Notes: generated by a model from the sequence alone, not told the origin. Numbered from the stretch's first letter, positions 18,466 to 28,038 are shown. The stretch: 64,000 nt of DNA from Sulfurimicrobium sp963779055 (GCA_963779055.1 CAVZWN010000001.1:248001-312000), one strand, 5' to 3'. A program made the numbers and translations.

Positions 18466-19716
18466 TCAGCCATGTCCTGTGAGTGATCTGAGATGGGCGA
18501 CTCTTTGTGCCGCCGCCGGATGGGAATCATAAAAAATTGAGTGCAGCGGATCGGGTGTCAGCGTGGCTGCATTGTCGTTATAAAGTTTGACCAGTGCCTG
18601 GATCAGCGCTTCGCTACTGGCATTTTCTGCCGCGTAGCGGTCAGCCTCGAATTCATGTTTGCGCGAGTAGAGGCTGGTGAGCGGATGAAACAGGAAAGTA
18701 AATACCGGGCTCGCCAGCATGAATAGCAGCAGGGCCGTGTCGGTTCCCTGGGTCGTGACGCCCAGTCCGTTGTAAAACCATGCCTGCGGCATGAGCCATC
18801 CTAGCAGCCACAGCCCGGCCAGACTTAGAATAAACATTGAAAAAATGCGCTTGACGACATGACGGCGTTTGAAGTGCCCCAGTTCATGGGCCAGCACTGC
18901 TTCGATTTCGTCGTGGTTGAGGCGGGAAAGCAGGGTGTCGAAAAACACGATACGCTTGGAAGCGCCTAGCCCGCTGAAGTAAGCATTGCCTTGGCTACTG
19001 CGTTTCGAGCCATCCATAACGAACAGCCCCTGCGATCTGAACCCGCACTTTTTGAGCAGCGCTTCAATTCGCGCGGCAAGGGTCTGGTCTTCCAGGGGTG
19101 TGAATTTGTTGAACAGCGGCGCGATCACGGTGGGGTAGAGCGTCAGGATCAGAAGGTTGAATCCCATCCAGGCAAGCCACACGTAAAGCCACCAGTACTC
19201 GCCCATTTTTGCCATTAGCCACAGCACGCCGAGGAGGAGTGGAATGCCGAGCGCGGACAGGAGCAGTGTCTGCTTGAACATATCAGCCAGAAACAGGCCC
19301 AGTGTCATTTTGTTGAAACCAAAGCGTGCATCAATAACGAAAGTACGATACAGACTGAGTGGCGTTTCCAGCAGGCTGGAAATGACAAGTACGCTTGCGA
19401 TGAGTGCCACGCCGCGCCACAGGCTGTCACCCAGCGTGCCTTGCCAGTAGTCTGTCAGCGCCTGGATGCCGCCACCCAGAGTAAACGCAAGCAAAAGAAC
19501 TACGTCCAGAAGCGTATGGAACATGCCGAGGCGCGTTTTGCTGCTGGAATAATCTGCTGCCTTATGGTGTGATTCGAGGGTAATGCGGTCGGCGAAGTCG
19601 TGTGGCACGGTATCGCGGTTCATGTGGATGTGACGAAGATGGCGTTGCGCCAGCCATAACCGTGTTGTTGTGGTCAGTAGCAGAGCAAAAATGAAAATCA
19701 GGGTAAAAGCCGGCAT
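18466..19716 (-). CDS. M48 family (Ste24/CAAX protease-like) membrane metallopeptidase
   Basis: About 416 residues from the ATG at 19716 (MPAFTLIFIFALLL); an upstream start at 19767 is possible but adds a non-hydrophobic leader. Several membrane segments surround a zinc site HELGH (in EAVLAHELGHFKRRHV) with the distal Glu in KHEFEADRYA. This arrangement matches Ste24-type M48A proteases, which in bacteria act on membrane proteins. It is divergent from orn, with about 80 bases between the starts. Confidence 0.9.
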   Translation of the reverse strand: MPAFTLIFIFALLLTTTTRLWLAQRHLRHIHMNRDTVPHDFADRITLESHHKAADYSSSKTRLGMFHTLLDVVLLLAFTLGGGIQALTDYWQGTLGDSLWRGVALIASVLVISSLLETPLSLYRTFVIDARFGFNKMTLGLFLADMFKQTLLLSALGIPLLLGVLWLMAKMGEYWWLYVWLAWMGFNLLILTLYPTVIAPLFNKFTPLEDQTLAARIEALLKKCGFRSQGLFVMDGSKRSSQGNAYFSGLGASKRIVFFDTLLSRLNHDEIEAVLAHELGHFKRRHVVKRIFSMFILSLAGLWLLGWLMPQAWFYNGLGVTTQGTDTALLLFMLASPVFTFLFHPLTSLYSRKHEFEADRYAAENASSEALIQALVKLYNDNAATLTPDPLHSIFYDSHPAAAQRVAHLRSLTGHG

Positions 19717-19797
19717 GTAAGGGGTTCCAGCATGCAAGGGTGACGAGTGATTGGGAGCGTGCCACAATATGTGGCTTGATCAATATGGAACAACATT

Positions 19798-20346
19798 ATG
19801 GCACAAGACAACAACCAGAACCTGATCTGGCTGGATATGGAGATGAGTGGCCTCAGCCCGGAAACAGATTGCATTCTCGAGGTTGCGCTGGTGATGACGG
19901 ATGCGCAACTCAACACCATTGCCGAAGCGCCCGTGCTGGTTGTGCATCAATCCGATGCGGTGCTGGGCGGGATGGATAACTGGAATAAGGGAACACACGG
20001 CAAGTCCGGCCTGATCGACAAGGTCAAGGCGTCCCGGTTGGACGATGCCGAAGTGGAAGCGCGCATGATCGGCTTTTTGCAGCAGCATGTTGGGGCAGGC
20101 AAATCTCCGATGTGCGGCAATTCCATCTGCCAGGACCGGCGTTTTCTCGCCAGGCATATGCCTAAGCTGGAAGCCTATTTTCACTATCGTAATCTGGATG
20201 TGAGTACGATCAAGGAGCTGGCGCGACGCTGGCGGCCCGAACTCTATGACGGTTTCAAAAAAGAAAACCGGCACGAGGCGCTGGCAGATATTTACGAATC
20301 GATTAATGAGCTCAAGTATTACCGTGAACATTTTTTGAAGATGTAA
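19798..20346 (+). CDS. orn: Oligoribonuclease
   Basis: A 182-residue DEDD-type 3'-5' exonuclease that degrades di- to pentaribonucleotides, including pGpG left by c-di-GMP phosphodiesterases. Exo I is WLDMEMSGL, Exo II includes GNSICQDRRFLARHMP, and Exo III carries HEALADIYES. That last role is relevant because three c-di-GMP enzymes are encoded later in the window. Normal family length. Confidence 0.96.
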   Translation: MAQDNNQNLIWLDMEMSGLSPETDCILEVALVMTDAQLNTIAEAPVLVVHQSDAVLGGMDNWNKGTHGKSGLIDKVKASRLDDAEVEARMIGFLQQHVGAGKSPMCGNSICQDRRFLARHMPKLEAYFHYRNLDVSTIKELARRWRPELYDGFKKENRHEALADIYESINELKYYREHFLKM

Positions 20347-20403
20347 TGTGTGGCATGGGGGTGCTGCTCAACCTGAATGAATCTCGTCAATTAAAGGATT
20401 TTC

Positions 20404-22965
20404 ATGAAACAAGGCACTACGTTCACACTCGAAGTCAATCCCAGAATTCCGCGCAAGCTGATCCGTCTGGAGGAGCTTGCCAATAATTTATGGTACAGCT
20501 GGGACAAGCCGACACGCACGCTTTTTGCCCGCTTGCATCCGGGCTTGTGGGATGCCGTGGGGCATAACCCCAAAGTCTTTCTGCGGCGGGTGGATGAACA
20601 GCGCTTGCTGGATGCGGTGGAAGATCAGGTTTTTCTGGCGACCTACAACCGGGTTCTGTCGGCCTATGACACTTACCATCATGAACTGGTGCACCGCAAT
20701 GGCGAGTCACAGCTTAACGACCATGACCTGGTGGCTTATTTTTGTGCTGAATTCGGTTTTCATGAGAGTTTCCCCATCTATTCCGGCGGCCTTGGTATCC
20801 TGGCCGGCGATCACTGCAAGGCGGCCAGTGATAAGCGTGTGCCATTCGTTGCAGTGGGCCTGCTGTACCGCCAGGGGTATTTTACCCAGACCATAGAGTG
20901 TGACGGCGGCAAACAGGTCGCCAGTTATGCAGACTCGGATTTCAACGAACTGCCCGTCACGCCTGCTCTGCGGGATGACGGTGGGGAGATCCGTCTGATG
21001 GTCGAGATGCCAGGGCGGCAAGTCGAGGTCAAGGTCTGGCAGGCCATTGTGGGCCATGTTCGTCTGTATCTGCTGGATACCGATCTGGAGGAGAATACGC
21101 CAGAGGATCGCAATATTGCGCACCAGCTTTATGGTGGCGACCGCTCACTGCGTATGAAGCAGGAAATCATTCTCGGCATTGGCGGCGTGCGGGCGTTACA
21201 GGCATTGGGTATTAAGCCCACGGTGTGGCATATCAACGAGGGTCACGCGGCATTCCTGATTCTGGAGCGGGTGCGTCACTTGATGGCGGAATATCAGCTT
21301 GATTTTTCCAGCGCTCTGGAGGCCGTTGCAGTCAACACCGTATTCACGACACATACGCCAGTTCCTGCCGGGCATGACCATTTTTCGGATGGCATGATTG
21401 CCGAGTATTTTCAGCATTTCTGCCAGGGCATCAAGATCGGGGTAAGTGATGTGATGCAACTGGGTCTGACCCCGGAGAGTCCTGAGTTCAACATGACGGC
21501 ACTGGCAATTCGCGGTTCACGCCACCAGAATGGGGTGAGCAGGATTCACGGCAGCGTTTCTTCTCACATCTGCTCCGCCTTGTGGCCCGAAGTGTTGCCG
21601 GAAGAAAACCCCATGGCGTATGTCACCAACGGGGTGCATGTACCGACTTTTCTGGCTCAGGAATGGGCGGATTTATTTGATAACGTATTCGGTTATGAGT
21701 GGCGGCACCGTATGTCGGATCCGGACTTCTGGAGCCGGATTGACGAGATCCCCGATCAGTTGTTCTGGAGCGTGCGTCAATCGCTCAAGTCGCAGATGCT
21801 TCAGCTGGTGCGTTTCCGCAAGAGTGCGCAGCATTTTCGCAGTCATGGCAGCGAATCCCACCTGGATCGCATGCTGAAACTTGTCGATAGTTATGACCCC
21901 AATGTCCTGACTATCGGTTTTGCTCGCCGCTTTGCCACTTACAAACGCGCCGCCTTGCTGTTCGAGAATCTGGACTGGCTCAAGGAAATTCTTTCCAATG
22001 ATGAGCGTCCTGTCTTGTTCCTTTTTGCCGGCAAGGCGCATCCAGCTGATCAGCCGGGTCAGGATCTGATCCGTCAGGTGCAGGGTATTTCCAATATGCC
22101 CGAGTTCGAGGGCAAGGTCATGCTGGTGGAAGGCTATGACCTCGGGTTGGCAAGGCGCATGGTCGCCGGCGTGGATGTGTGGCTCAATAATCCGGTTTAT
22201 CCGCTCGAGGCCAGTGGCACATCAGGTATGAAGGCGGGTATGAATGGCGCAATCAACCTTTCGGTGCTCGATGGCTGGTGGGGTGAGGGCTATGATGGCA
22301 CCAATGGCTGGGCAATCAAGCCGGCACCGACCTGGATGGAGTCCTATCGGCGAGACAGGGAAGAGTCCCAGACCCTGTACGAAATTCTTCAGGACAAGGT
22401 TATCCCTTCTTATTATGAGCGGGGCAAGATGGGTTATTCGCCGGACTGGGTGAAGATGTCCAAGCGATCCATGGCGACCACCTTGCCACGCTTTAATTCC
22501 GGACGTATGGTGGATGAGTATGTTTCCAGGTTTTATGCGCCTGCCAGCCTGCAGGGACGACGTTATGAGCAGGATGGATTTGCTGCGGCAAAACATCTTT
22601 CAGCGTGGAAAAAGAAAGTTCGCTTCGCCTGGCCGGGCCTGACGCTGAGCCGGATGGATGTGCCATTGAAGCGTATCAGTTTCGGCGAGGCCGTGCGCCT
22701 GGAGGTGGCGCTGAACATGAATGGCCTTGCACCTGAGGATGTCGTGGTTGAGTTGTTGATTCGCCGCCCCGCCCGGCGGGACAAGCTGGATTACCTGCAT
22801 TTCGGCTTCAACTTTTCTGGCATGAGTGCGGATGGAAAGGAACATCTGTTCGCACTCGACCTTGCGCCAGATTTGTGCGGGCGGCTGGATTACAAAATCA
22901 GGGTCTATCCCTTCCATGAATTGCAGACCCATCCCCTGGAGATGGGTCTGATGCTATGGCTCTGA
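20404..22965 (+). CDS. glgP: Alpha-glucan (glycogen) phosphorylase, GT35
   Basis: An 853-residue phosphorylase of the shorter bacterial/archaeal type with an N-terminal DUF3417-like region (LEELANNLWYSWD). It releases glucose-1-phosphate from glycogen or maltodextrin using pyridoxal phosphate. The PLP-lysine block is visible as ASGTSGMKAGMNGAINLS (about residues 602-619), followed by DGWWGEGYDGTNGWAI; catalytic-site text HTPVPAGHDHF and NEGHAAF is also present. It is convergent with glgA six bases away, so storage and mobilisation genes are paired without being co-transcribed. Confidence 0.93.
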   Translation: MKQGTTFTLEVNPRIPRKLIRLEELANNLWYSWDKPTRTLFARLHPGLWDAVGHNPKVFLRRVDEQRLLDAVEDQVFLATYNRVLSAYDTYHHELVHRNGESQLNDHDLVAYFCAEFGFHESFPIYSGGLGILAGDHCKAASDKRVPFVAVGLLYRQGYFTQTIECDGGKQVASYADSDFNELPVTPALRDDGGEIRLMVEMPGRQVEVKVWQAIVGHVRLYLLDTDLEENTPEDRNIAHQLYGGDRSLRMKQEIILGIGGVRALQALGIKPTVWHINEGHAAFLILERVRHLMAEYQLDFSSALEAVAVNTVFTTHTPVPAGHDHFSDGMIAEYFQHFCQGIKIGVSDVMQLGLTPESPEFNMTALAIRGSRHQNGVSRIHGSVSSHICSALWPEVLPEENPMAYVTNGVHVPTFLAQEWADLFDNVFGYEWRHRMSDPDFWSRIDEIPDQLFWSVRQSLKSQMLQLVRFRKSAQHFRSHGSESHLDRMLKLVDSYDPNVLTIGFARRFATYKRAALLFENLDWLKEILSNDERPVLFLFAGKAHPADQPGQDLIRQVQGISNMPEFEGKVMLVEGYDLGLARRMVAGVDVWLNNPVYPLEASGTSGMKAGMNGAINLSVLDGWWGEGYDGTNGWAIKPAPTWMESYRRDREESQTLYEILQDKVIPSYYERGKMGYSPDWVKMSKRSMATTLPRFNSGRMVDEYVSRFYAPASLQGRRYEQDGFAAAKHLSAWKKKVRFAWPGLTLSRMDVPLKRISFGEAVRLEVALNMNGLAPEDVVVELLIRRPARRDKLDYLHFGFNFSGMSADGKEHLFALDLAPDLCGRLDYKIRVYPFHELQTHPLEMGLMLWL

Positions 22966-22971
22966 GGTAAT

Positions 22972-24444
22972 TCAGAGGCCTTTCAGGATCATTTCGTACA
23001 GCGCCAGGTACTCCTCGGCGCTTCTGTTCCAGCTGAAGTCGCGACGCATCCCATTGGTTTGTATCTTGCGCCATGTGGGCTGGTCGCGATAGATGTCCAG
23101 CGCACGGTGGACGCATTCGTTCAGGCCGTGTGTGGTTGCGTGCCTGAATACGAAGCCAGTCGCTGTGCCGTTGGCAATATTCTCGGGAGTGGCATCCACA
23201 ACTGTATCTGCCAACCCTCCTGTGGAATGTACGACTGGCGGGGTTCCATAGCACTGGCTATACATCTGGTTCAGCCCACAAGGCTCAAAGCGTGAGGGCA
23301 TGAGGAAAATGTCTGATCCCGCTTCGATCTGGTGTGAAAGCGCTTCGTTAAAGCCAATGACTGTCGCTACCTGGCCCGGATGGTTGTGTGCGAGGTTCAA
23401 CAAGGATGTTTCCAGTTCCACTTCGCCGCTGCCCAGAATGACAATCTGCACCGGATATTCGAGTAAAAATGGCGCGATGGAAGGCAGCAGGTCCAGCCCT
23501 TTCTGATGCGTCAGGCGACTGATCACACCCAGCAAGGGGATGTCCGGGTTTTCGGCCAGCCCGAGCCTGTGTTGCAAGGCGCGTTTGCTGGCCGCCTTCC
23601 CGGACAAATTGTCGGCGCTGTACTGGTGGGTCAGCAGTTTGTCTGTGGCTGGATTCCATTCTTTTCCATCAATGCCATTGACGATGCCGGTAAGATCCAT
23701 GTAGCGATGAGCCAGCAAGCCCTGCAAACCGAAGCCCAGTGGCGCCTGCTGAATTTCTTCGGCATAGGTAGGGCTGACGGTCGTAATGTGATTGGCGTAG
23801 AACAATCCGGCTTTCAGGAACGAGAGTTGTCCGTAATATTCCGTGCCGTTAATGTTGTAGCTTGAAGCGGGCAAACCGAGAGGCGACGTCAGAGAGGCAG
23901 GGAACGTACCCTGGAACGCCATGTTGTGAATAGTCATGATGGTTGCAGCGCTGGGCGCAGGGCTGAAGTGCAGGTAGGCCGGTGTCAGGCCGCTTTGCCA
24001 GTCGTTGCATTGCACAATGTCCGGATGCCAGTCCAGCGGGCTTTTTGAGTTGCCCAGTATGGCGCCTACTCTTGAGAGCAGAGCGAAACGCTGTGCATTG
24101 TCACCCCAGTCCTGACCCTTGGAGTCGACATAGGGGTTGCCATCGCGTTCATAAAAGGGCGGGTAGTCAATAACCAGCAACGGTACGCCGCTTCCCGGTG
24201 ATTCAGCCTCCAGTAACTTGACTTCACCGTGCACGCCGGTATCGGTAAGCGTAGTGAGCAAGCGTTTGTTTTTAAGGCCATCCATGACCCTGGGATAGCC
24301 CGGCAACAGCACGCGCACATCAACCTTCTGTTCACGCAATGCGGCCGGGAGTGCGGCGCTCACGTCAGCAAGGCCGCCGGTTTTGAGCAGAGGCGTAATC
24401 TCAGGGGTGATGAAAAGAATCTTGATCGATTGATTTAGCGGCAT
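22972..24444 (-). CDS. glgA: Glycogen synthase
   Basis: A 490-residue GT5 glycosyltransferase transferring glucose from ADP-glucose to alpha-1,4-glucan. The N-terminal nucleotide-sugar motif KTGGLADVSAALP is at about residues 21-33; the C-terminal domain has PLLGVISRLTHQKGLDLL and the acidic FLMPSRFEPCGLNQMYSQ block. Length is typical. It is likely to function with glgP. glgB and glgC are not in the window. Confidence 0.95.
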   Translation of the reverse strand: MPLNQSIKILFITPEITPLLKTGGLADVSAALPAALREQKVDVRVLLPGYPRVMDGLKNKRLLTTLTDTGVHGEVKLLEAESPGSGVPLLVIDYPPFYERDGNPYVDSKGQDWGDNAQRFALLSRVGAILGNSKSPLDWHPDIVQCNDWQSGLTPAYLHFSPAPSAATIMTIHNMAFQGTFPASLTSPLGLPASSYNINGTEYYGQLSFLKAGLFYANHITTVSPTYAEEIQQAPLGFGLQGLLAHRYMDLTGIVNGIDGKEWNPATDKLLTHQYSADNLSGKAASKRALQHRLGLAENPDIPLLGVISRLTHQKGLDLLPSIAPFLLEYPVQIVILGSGEVELETSLLNLAHNHPGQVATVIGFNEALSHQIEAGSDIFLMPSRFEPCGLNQMYSQCYGTPPVVHSTGGLADTVVDATPENIANGTATGFVFRHATTHGLNECVHRALDIYRDQPTWRKIQTNGMRRDFSWNRSAEEYLALYEMILKGL

Positions 24445-24485
24445 GACAAATTCCTGATTTTTAGCAGAATTATAGCAAGACAGGT

Positions 24486-24932
24486 TCAGGGGCGGATGTA
24501 AGCGTAGCCTTCTTTCTGTTTTTTTATGAGATAGGCCACGCCACTCCGGGTGTAATGAATGTCAGGCAGCATGTCCGCCTCCGTGATATGAATGGCTTGC
24601 ATGGTGTTTTCACAGGCAACGACCCTGACCCCGCTCGAAATGACTTCGTCCACTCTGGGGGCGACTTCGGATTCAATTCTGAGCATATCAATTGCAGGAC
24701 CATAGACTACGATTTCCATGGAGACATTGTCTTTTCCCAGCTCGGCCATGACATTCATGGCGTTCACGAGTGTCAGGTTCCATTTGCTGGCGTCGCTATC
24801 GCTTACCTGGAAAACCACGCTGTAAGCTGCTTTGGACGAGGGCGCTTCCTGAGCCAGGAGCGCGGGCGCACTGATTGCTAACAGGAAAAAAAAGCCGATG
24901 GCGAAATAATGTCTGAAAGGATTTGAGTGCAT
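24486..24932 (-). CDS. Periplasmic DsrE/DsrF-like protein
   Basis: A 148-residue protein with a signal peptide (about residues 1-27, ending ALLAQ) followed by one DsrE-type domain: VVFQVSDSDASKWNLTLVNA, then VSMEIVVYGPAIDML, VISSGVRVVACENTMQ and a C-terminal GVAYLIKKQKEGYAYI. A single Cys lies in VVACENTM, the position of the sulfur-carrying Cys of many DsrE proteins. Cytoplasmic DsrEFH/TusBCD carry persulfides; the function of exported versions is not established. It lies upstream of glgA on the same strand, 41 bases away. Confidence 0.78.
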   Translation of the reverse strand: MHSNPFRHYFAIGFFFLLAISAPALLAQEAPSSKAAYSVVFQVSDSDASKWNLTLVNAMNVMAELGKDNVSMEIVVYGPAIDMLRIESEVAPRVDEVISSGVRVVACENTMQAIHITEADMLPDIHYTRSGVAYLIKKQKEGYAYIRP

Positions 24933-25206
24933 GAGTAGAGAACAGTTGCTTGCTGAGTATATGGGCCTTCAATGATGCGCGTTAAGCGCTTCAAGCTCAA
25001 GGCAGGGGCGATATCTTGTGGAGGGAGAGGAGACTGATTTCAGTTTGGAACAAAGCTGCCTGAGTTTGCATTCAACCCACGGCGTATTGGCGATGGAGGG
25101 TTTCAAGTGCCATGCGCCTTTGCGATGCGTGAAGGCGCCGTGTATGCTCCCTGCCAGCAATATCTTTTTCATGCGATTGGTGTCAATAAACAAAGAGGGG
25201 AAAGCG

Positions 25207-26127
25207 ATGCGGATGGCAATGGTAGGGTTGGGGAAGATGGGCGGCAACATGGTGCGGCGGTTGCGTCGTGGCGGTATCGAAGTGGTCGGCTATGCTCGCT
25301 CACCAGAGGTGGTGGCGGGCCTTGCAGCGGAAGAGGGCATGGTCGCTGCTGCTTCCGTGGCGGATGCGGTAGCTAAACTCCAGGCGCCACGCGTGGTCTG
25401 GCTCATGTTGCCGAGCGGTGAGCCAACCGAGAGTCAAATCCGTGACTTGGCGCCTCTGCTCACCAAAGGTGATGTTGTCATCGATGGCGGAAATTCTAAT
25501 TACAAGGACAGCCAGCGGCGTGGCGCCTGGCTGGCGGGCCAGGGTATCGGTTTCATGGATGCCGGTACATCGGGTGGCATATGGGGGCTTGAAAACGGGT
25601 ATTGTCTGATGGTTGGGGCGACTCCTGAAGTGGCAAAGATCATGGAGCCGGTACTCAAGGCTTTGGCGCCCGCCCCCGATCGCGGCTGGGCTCACGTTGG
25701 CCCGGTCGGTTCGGGACACTTCACCAAGATGATCCATAACGGCATCGAGTACGGCATGATGCAGGCAATGGCCGAAGGGCTGGAACTGCTACGCGGCAAG
25801 CAGGAGTTTTCGCTCGATCTGGCGGAGATCACCGAATTGTGGCGCCATAGTTCAGTGGTGCGAAGCTGGTTGCTGGATCTGACTGCAGAGGGGCTGAAAA
25901 ATGATCAGGCACTGGATAATGTTGCGCCATATGTGGCCGACTCGGGTGAAGGGCGCTGGACTGTCATGGAGTCCGTGGAACAGGGCGTTGCGGCCCCCGT
26001 GCTGAGTCTGGCGCTGCAAATGCGCTTCGCCAGCCAGAATGAAAGCGGTTACGGCTACCGCCTGCTCTCCATGATGCGGAATGCATTTGGGGGGCATGCA
26101 GTGAAGCAGGCAGGGGGTGGAAAATGA
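25207..26127 (+). CDS. gnd: 6-phosphogluconate dehydrogenase, decarboxylating, short (about 300-residue) type
   Basis: I start at the ATG at 25207 (MRMAMVGLGKMGGN), with GAGGGG eight bases upstream; the frame is open further left but that sequence has no homology-like content. The 306-residue length, GLGKMGG nucleotide motif, DAGTSGGIWG substrate block and catalytic HFTKMIHNGIEYGM fit the short GndA/YqeC form, which is often NAD-dependent, rather than the about 468-residue NADP enzyme. It converts 6-phosphogluconate to ribulose-5-phosphate with CO2 release. The stop overlaps the zwf start by four bases, so the two oxidative pentose-phosphate enzymes are coupled. Confidence 0.93.
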   Translation: MRMAMVGLGKMGGNMVRRLRRGGIEVVGYARSPEVVAGLAAEEGMVAAASVADAVAKLQAPRVVWLMLPSGEPTESQIRDLAPLLTKGDVVIDGGNSNYKDSQRRGAWLAGQGIGFMDAGTSGGIWGLENGYCLMVGATPEVAKIMEPVLKALAPAPDRGWAHVGPVGSGHFTKMIHNGIEYGMMQAMAEGLELLRGKQEFSLDLAEITELWRHSSVVRSWLLDLTAEGLKNDQALDNVAPYVADSGEGRWTVMESVEQGVAAPVLSLALQMRFASQNESGYGYRLLSMMRNAFGGHAVKQAGGGK

Positions 26128-27629
26128 AAACCCTGGAACCCTGCACCCTGATGATTTTTGGCGCCGGAGGAAATTTGGCGCGGATCAAATTGATTCCCGC
26201 GCTGTTTCGCCTTGAAATGGCCGGTCGGCTGCCAGAAAAAATGGTGATACTCGCCTCCAGTCTGGAATCGTGGACTCGCGAACAGTGGCTGGATGAAGTG
26301 GTGACCATGTTGAGCAACAAATATCCAAAAGGATATGACGAGCAGGCGTTCAAGCGATTCCGTGCCCGGCTTCATTATCATCCCAACCCGCCAGACAATG
26401 CCGACGCGTATCAGAAACTGCGCAAGCTGCTGGACGAGGATTCCACTTTTCCGCCGAACGTCGTGTTTTACATGTCAGTGCGGCCATCCGAGTTTCCCGG
26501 TATCGTAGAAAAGCTAGGAGGAGCCGACCTGCTCAAACAGAAGCATGGCTGGCGTCGGGTTGTCATCGAAAAACCCTTCGGCCATGATCTGTTGAGCGCG
26601 CAAAGCTTGCAGAGCAGTCTGTACAAGCATATGGACGAGCCTCAGATATACCGCATCGACCACTATCTTGGCAAAGGGACGGTGCAGAACATTATGGTAT
26701 TTCGCTTCGCCAACCTGTTGCTCGAGCCGCTGTGGAACCATCATTACATTGACCACGTTCAAATTACTCACTCCGAAACACTGGGAGTGGAGGGGCGCAC
26801 CGACTACTATGAAAATGCCGGTGCGTTGCGCGACATGATTCAGAGCCATCTGTTGCAGTTGCTTGCGCTGGTGGCGATGGAGCCGCCTGTGAGCATGACC
26901 CCTGAGCATTTGCGCGACGAGAAAGTCAAAGTGCTCAAAGCCATTCGCCCGATTACGCAGAACGCGGTGCATGCACATGCCTTCCGCGGCCAGTATGCGA
27001 GCGGCAGCGTGGACGGAAAGACGGTCCCCGGCTATATGGAGGCCTCTGGCGTGGCGCCGGATAGTGTCACCGAAACCTACGCCGCGTTAAAGTTGTTCGT
27101 CGACAACTGGCGCTGGGCCGGGGTGCCGTTTTACCTGCGCACAGGAAAACGTATGGCGGAAAACAGCTCGGCGATCTGCATCCGCTTCAAAAATCCGCCA
27201 CAGAATCTGCTGCGCCATGCGCAGCATGAGCGCTCGCATCCCAACTGGATTTTGTTGGGTATTCAGCCTAACGACTGCCTGAAGATGGAACTGCAGGTCA
27301 AGGTTCCGGGGCTGGACCTGCATACTCGCACGATCAGTCTGGATGCGACTTATCGCAAGGGTGGAGACGAGGATTACGACGCCTATGAAGGATTGCTGCT
27401 GGATGTCATGCTGGGCGATCACTCACTATTCCTGCGTATCGACGAAGTAGAAGCGGCGTGGCGCGTTGTGGATCCGGTACTCAAAGTCTGGTCGATGGAA
27501 CGCGATTTTATTAACGTGTACCCTGCTGGTAGCTGGGGCCCGCGCGGCACCTATCGGCTGTTCGATCGAGATGACCAGTTCTGGCGGCAATCTCTTGATA
27601 TCGATGGTGCTGATTTGCAGGCTTACTGA
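26124..27629 (+). CDS. zwf: Glucose-6-phosphate dehydrogenase
   Basis: A 501-residue enzyme oxidising glucose-6-phosphate to 6-phosphogluconolactone. The substrate-binding motif RIDHYLGKGTVQN is intact at about residues 179-191, as is VIEKPFGHD. The N-terminal dinucleotide motif reads FGAGGNLARIKLIPAL, where the family normally has GxxGDLAxxKL; the Asp to Asn change is noted as unusual. Starts within the gnd stop (ATGA). The lactonase gene pgl is not adjacent. Confidence 0.94.
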   Translation: MKTLEPCTLMIFGAGGNLARIKLIPALFRLEMAGRLPEKMVILASSLESWTREQWLDEVVTMLSNKYPKGYDEQAFKRFRARLHYHPNPPDNADAYQKLRKLLDEDSTFPPNVVFYMSVRPSEFPGIVEKLGGADLLKQKHGWRRVVIEKPFGHDLLSAQSLQSSLYKHMDEPQIYRIDHYLGKGTVQNIMVFRFANLLLEPLWNHHYIDHVQITHSETLGVEGRTDYYENAGALRDMIQSHLLQLLALVAMEPPVSMTPEHLRDEKVKVLKAIRPITQNAVHAHAFRGQYASGSVDGKTVPGYMEASGVAPDSVTETYAALKLFVDNWRWAGVPFYLRTGKRMAENSSAICIRFKNPPQNLLRHAQHERSHPNWILLGIQPNDCLKMELQVKVPGLDLHTRTISLDATYRKGGDEDYDAYEGLLLDVMLGDHSLFLRIDEVEAAWRVVDPVLKVWSMERDFINVYPAGSWGPRGTYRLFDRDDQFWRQSLDIDGADLQAY

Positions 27630-27752
27630 AACCGGGCGGAGCCTCACGCTGAAAAGGGCCCGGCATCACTCCATGACTGTACAAAGGCCGCGAGGACAGG
27701 TGTGTCGAATGAATGGAGAGGGGTGGGTATTTGAGACAAACTCTGAATAAGC

Positions 27753-27782
27753 TTGACTGCGGACGGGCTACTTTGCTATAGT
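27753..27782 (+). promoter_or_regulatory. Sigma-70-type promoter of tRNA-fMet
   Basis: TTGACT (27753-27758) and TATAGT (27777-27782) are separated by 18 bases, and the -10 element ends 12 bases before the tRNA. The position suggests a very short leader. Confidence 0.7.
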
Positions 27783-27794
27783 TCTCCTTCTCGG

Positions 27795-27871
<77 letters not shown>

Positions 27872-27943
27872 AGCAATATCCGGTTCATCTGATTAAGTGG
27901 ATTGCGATGTGTGAAACGAGTGATGAAGTGGTTTTTAAAATGT

Positions 27944-27971
27944 TTGACAGGGTGGGCGAGGTCTGTATAAT
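27944..27971 (+). promoter_or_regulatory. rRNA operon promoter
   Basis: Perfect consensus hexamers TTGACA (27944-27949) and TATAAT (27966-27971) with a 16-base spacer. An A/T-rich UP-like tract (GTTTTTAAAA) lies just upstream, and a GC-rich discriminator (GCGCACC) follows the -10, the usual design of growth-rate- and ppGpp-controlled rRNA promoters. Confidence 0.92.
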
Positions 27972-28007
27972 GCGCACCTCTCGCTACGGCGGGGAAGAGA
28001 AGTAAAC

Positions 28008-28019
28008 GTTCTTTAACAA
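28008..28019 (+). promoter_or_regulatory. boxA antitermination site in the rRNA leader
   Basis: GTTCTTTAACAA closely matches the boxA consensus TGCTCTTTAACA. In transcripts it binds NusB-NusE and lets polymerase resist Rho. nusA is encoded a few kilobases downstream. Confidence 0.8.
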
Positions 28020-28026
28020 GATACAG

Positions 28027-28038
28027 CCAATAAGTGTG
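28027..28038 (+). other. 5' arm of the 16S RNase III processing stem
   Basis: CCAATAAGTGTG here is perfectly complementary to CACACTTATTGG at 29754-29765, just past the 16S gene, and flanking bases continue the pairing imperfectly. Such a stem brings both ends of the 16S precursor together for RNase III cleavage. Confidence 0.85.

Noticed and set aside
25018..25206. Extended N-terminus for gnd
   Set aside because: The family begins at the nucleotide-binding motif after 25207, where a good ribosome site is present; the upstream part is not protein-like.
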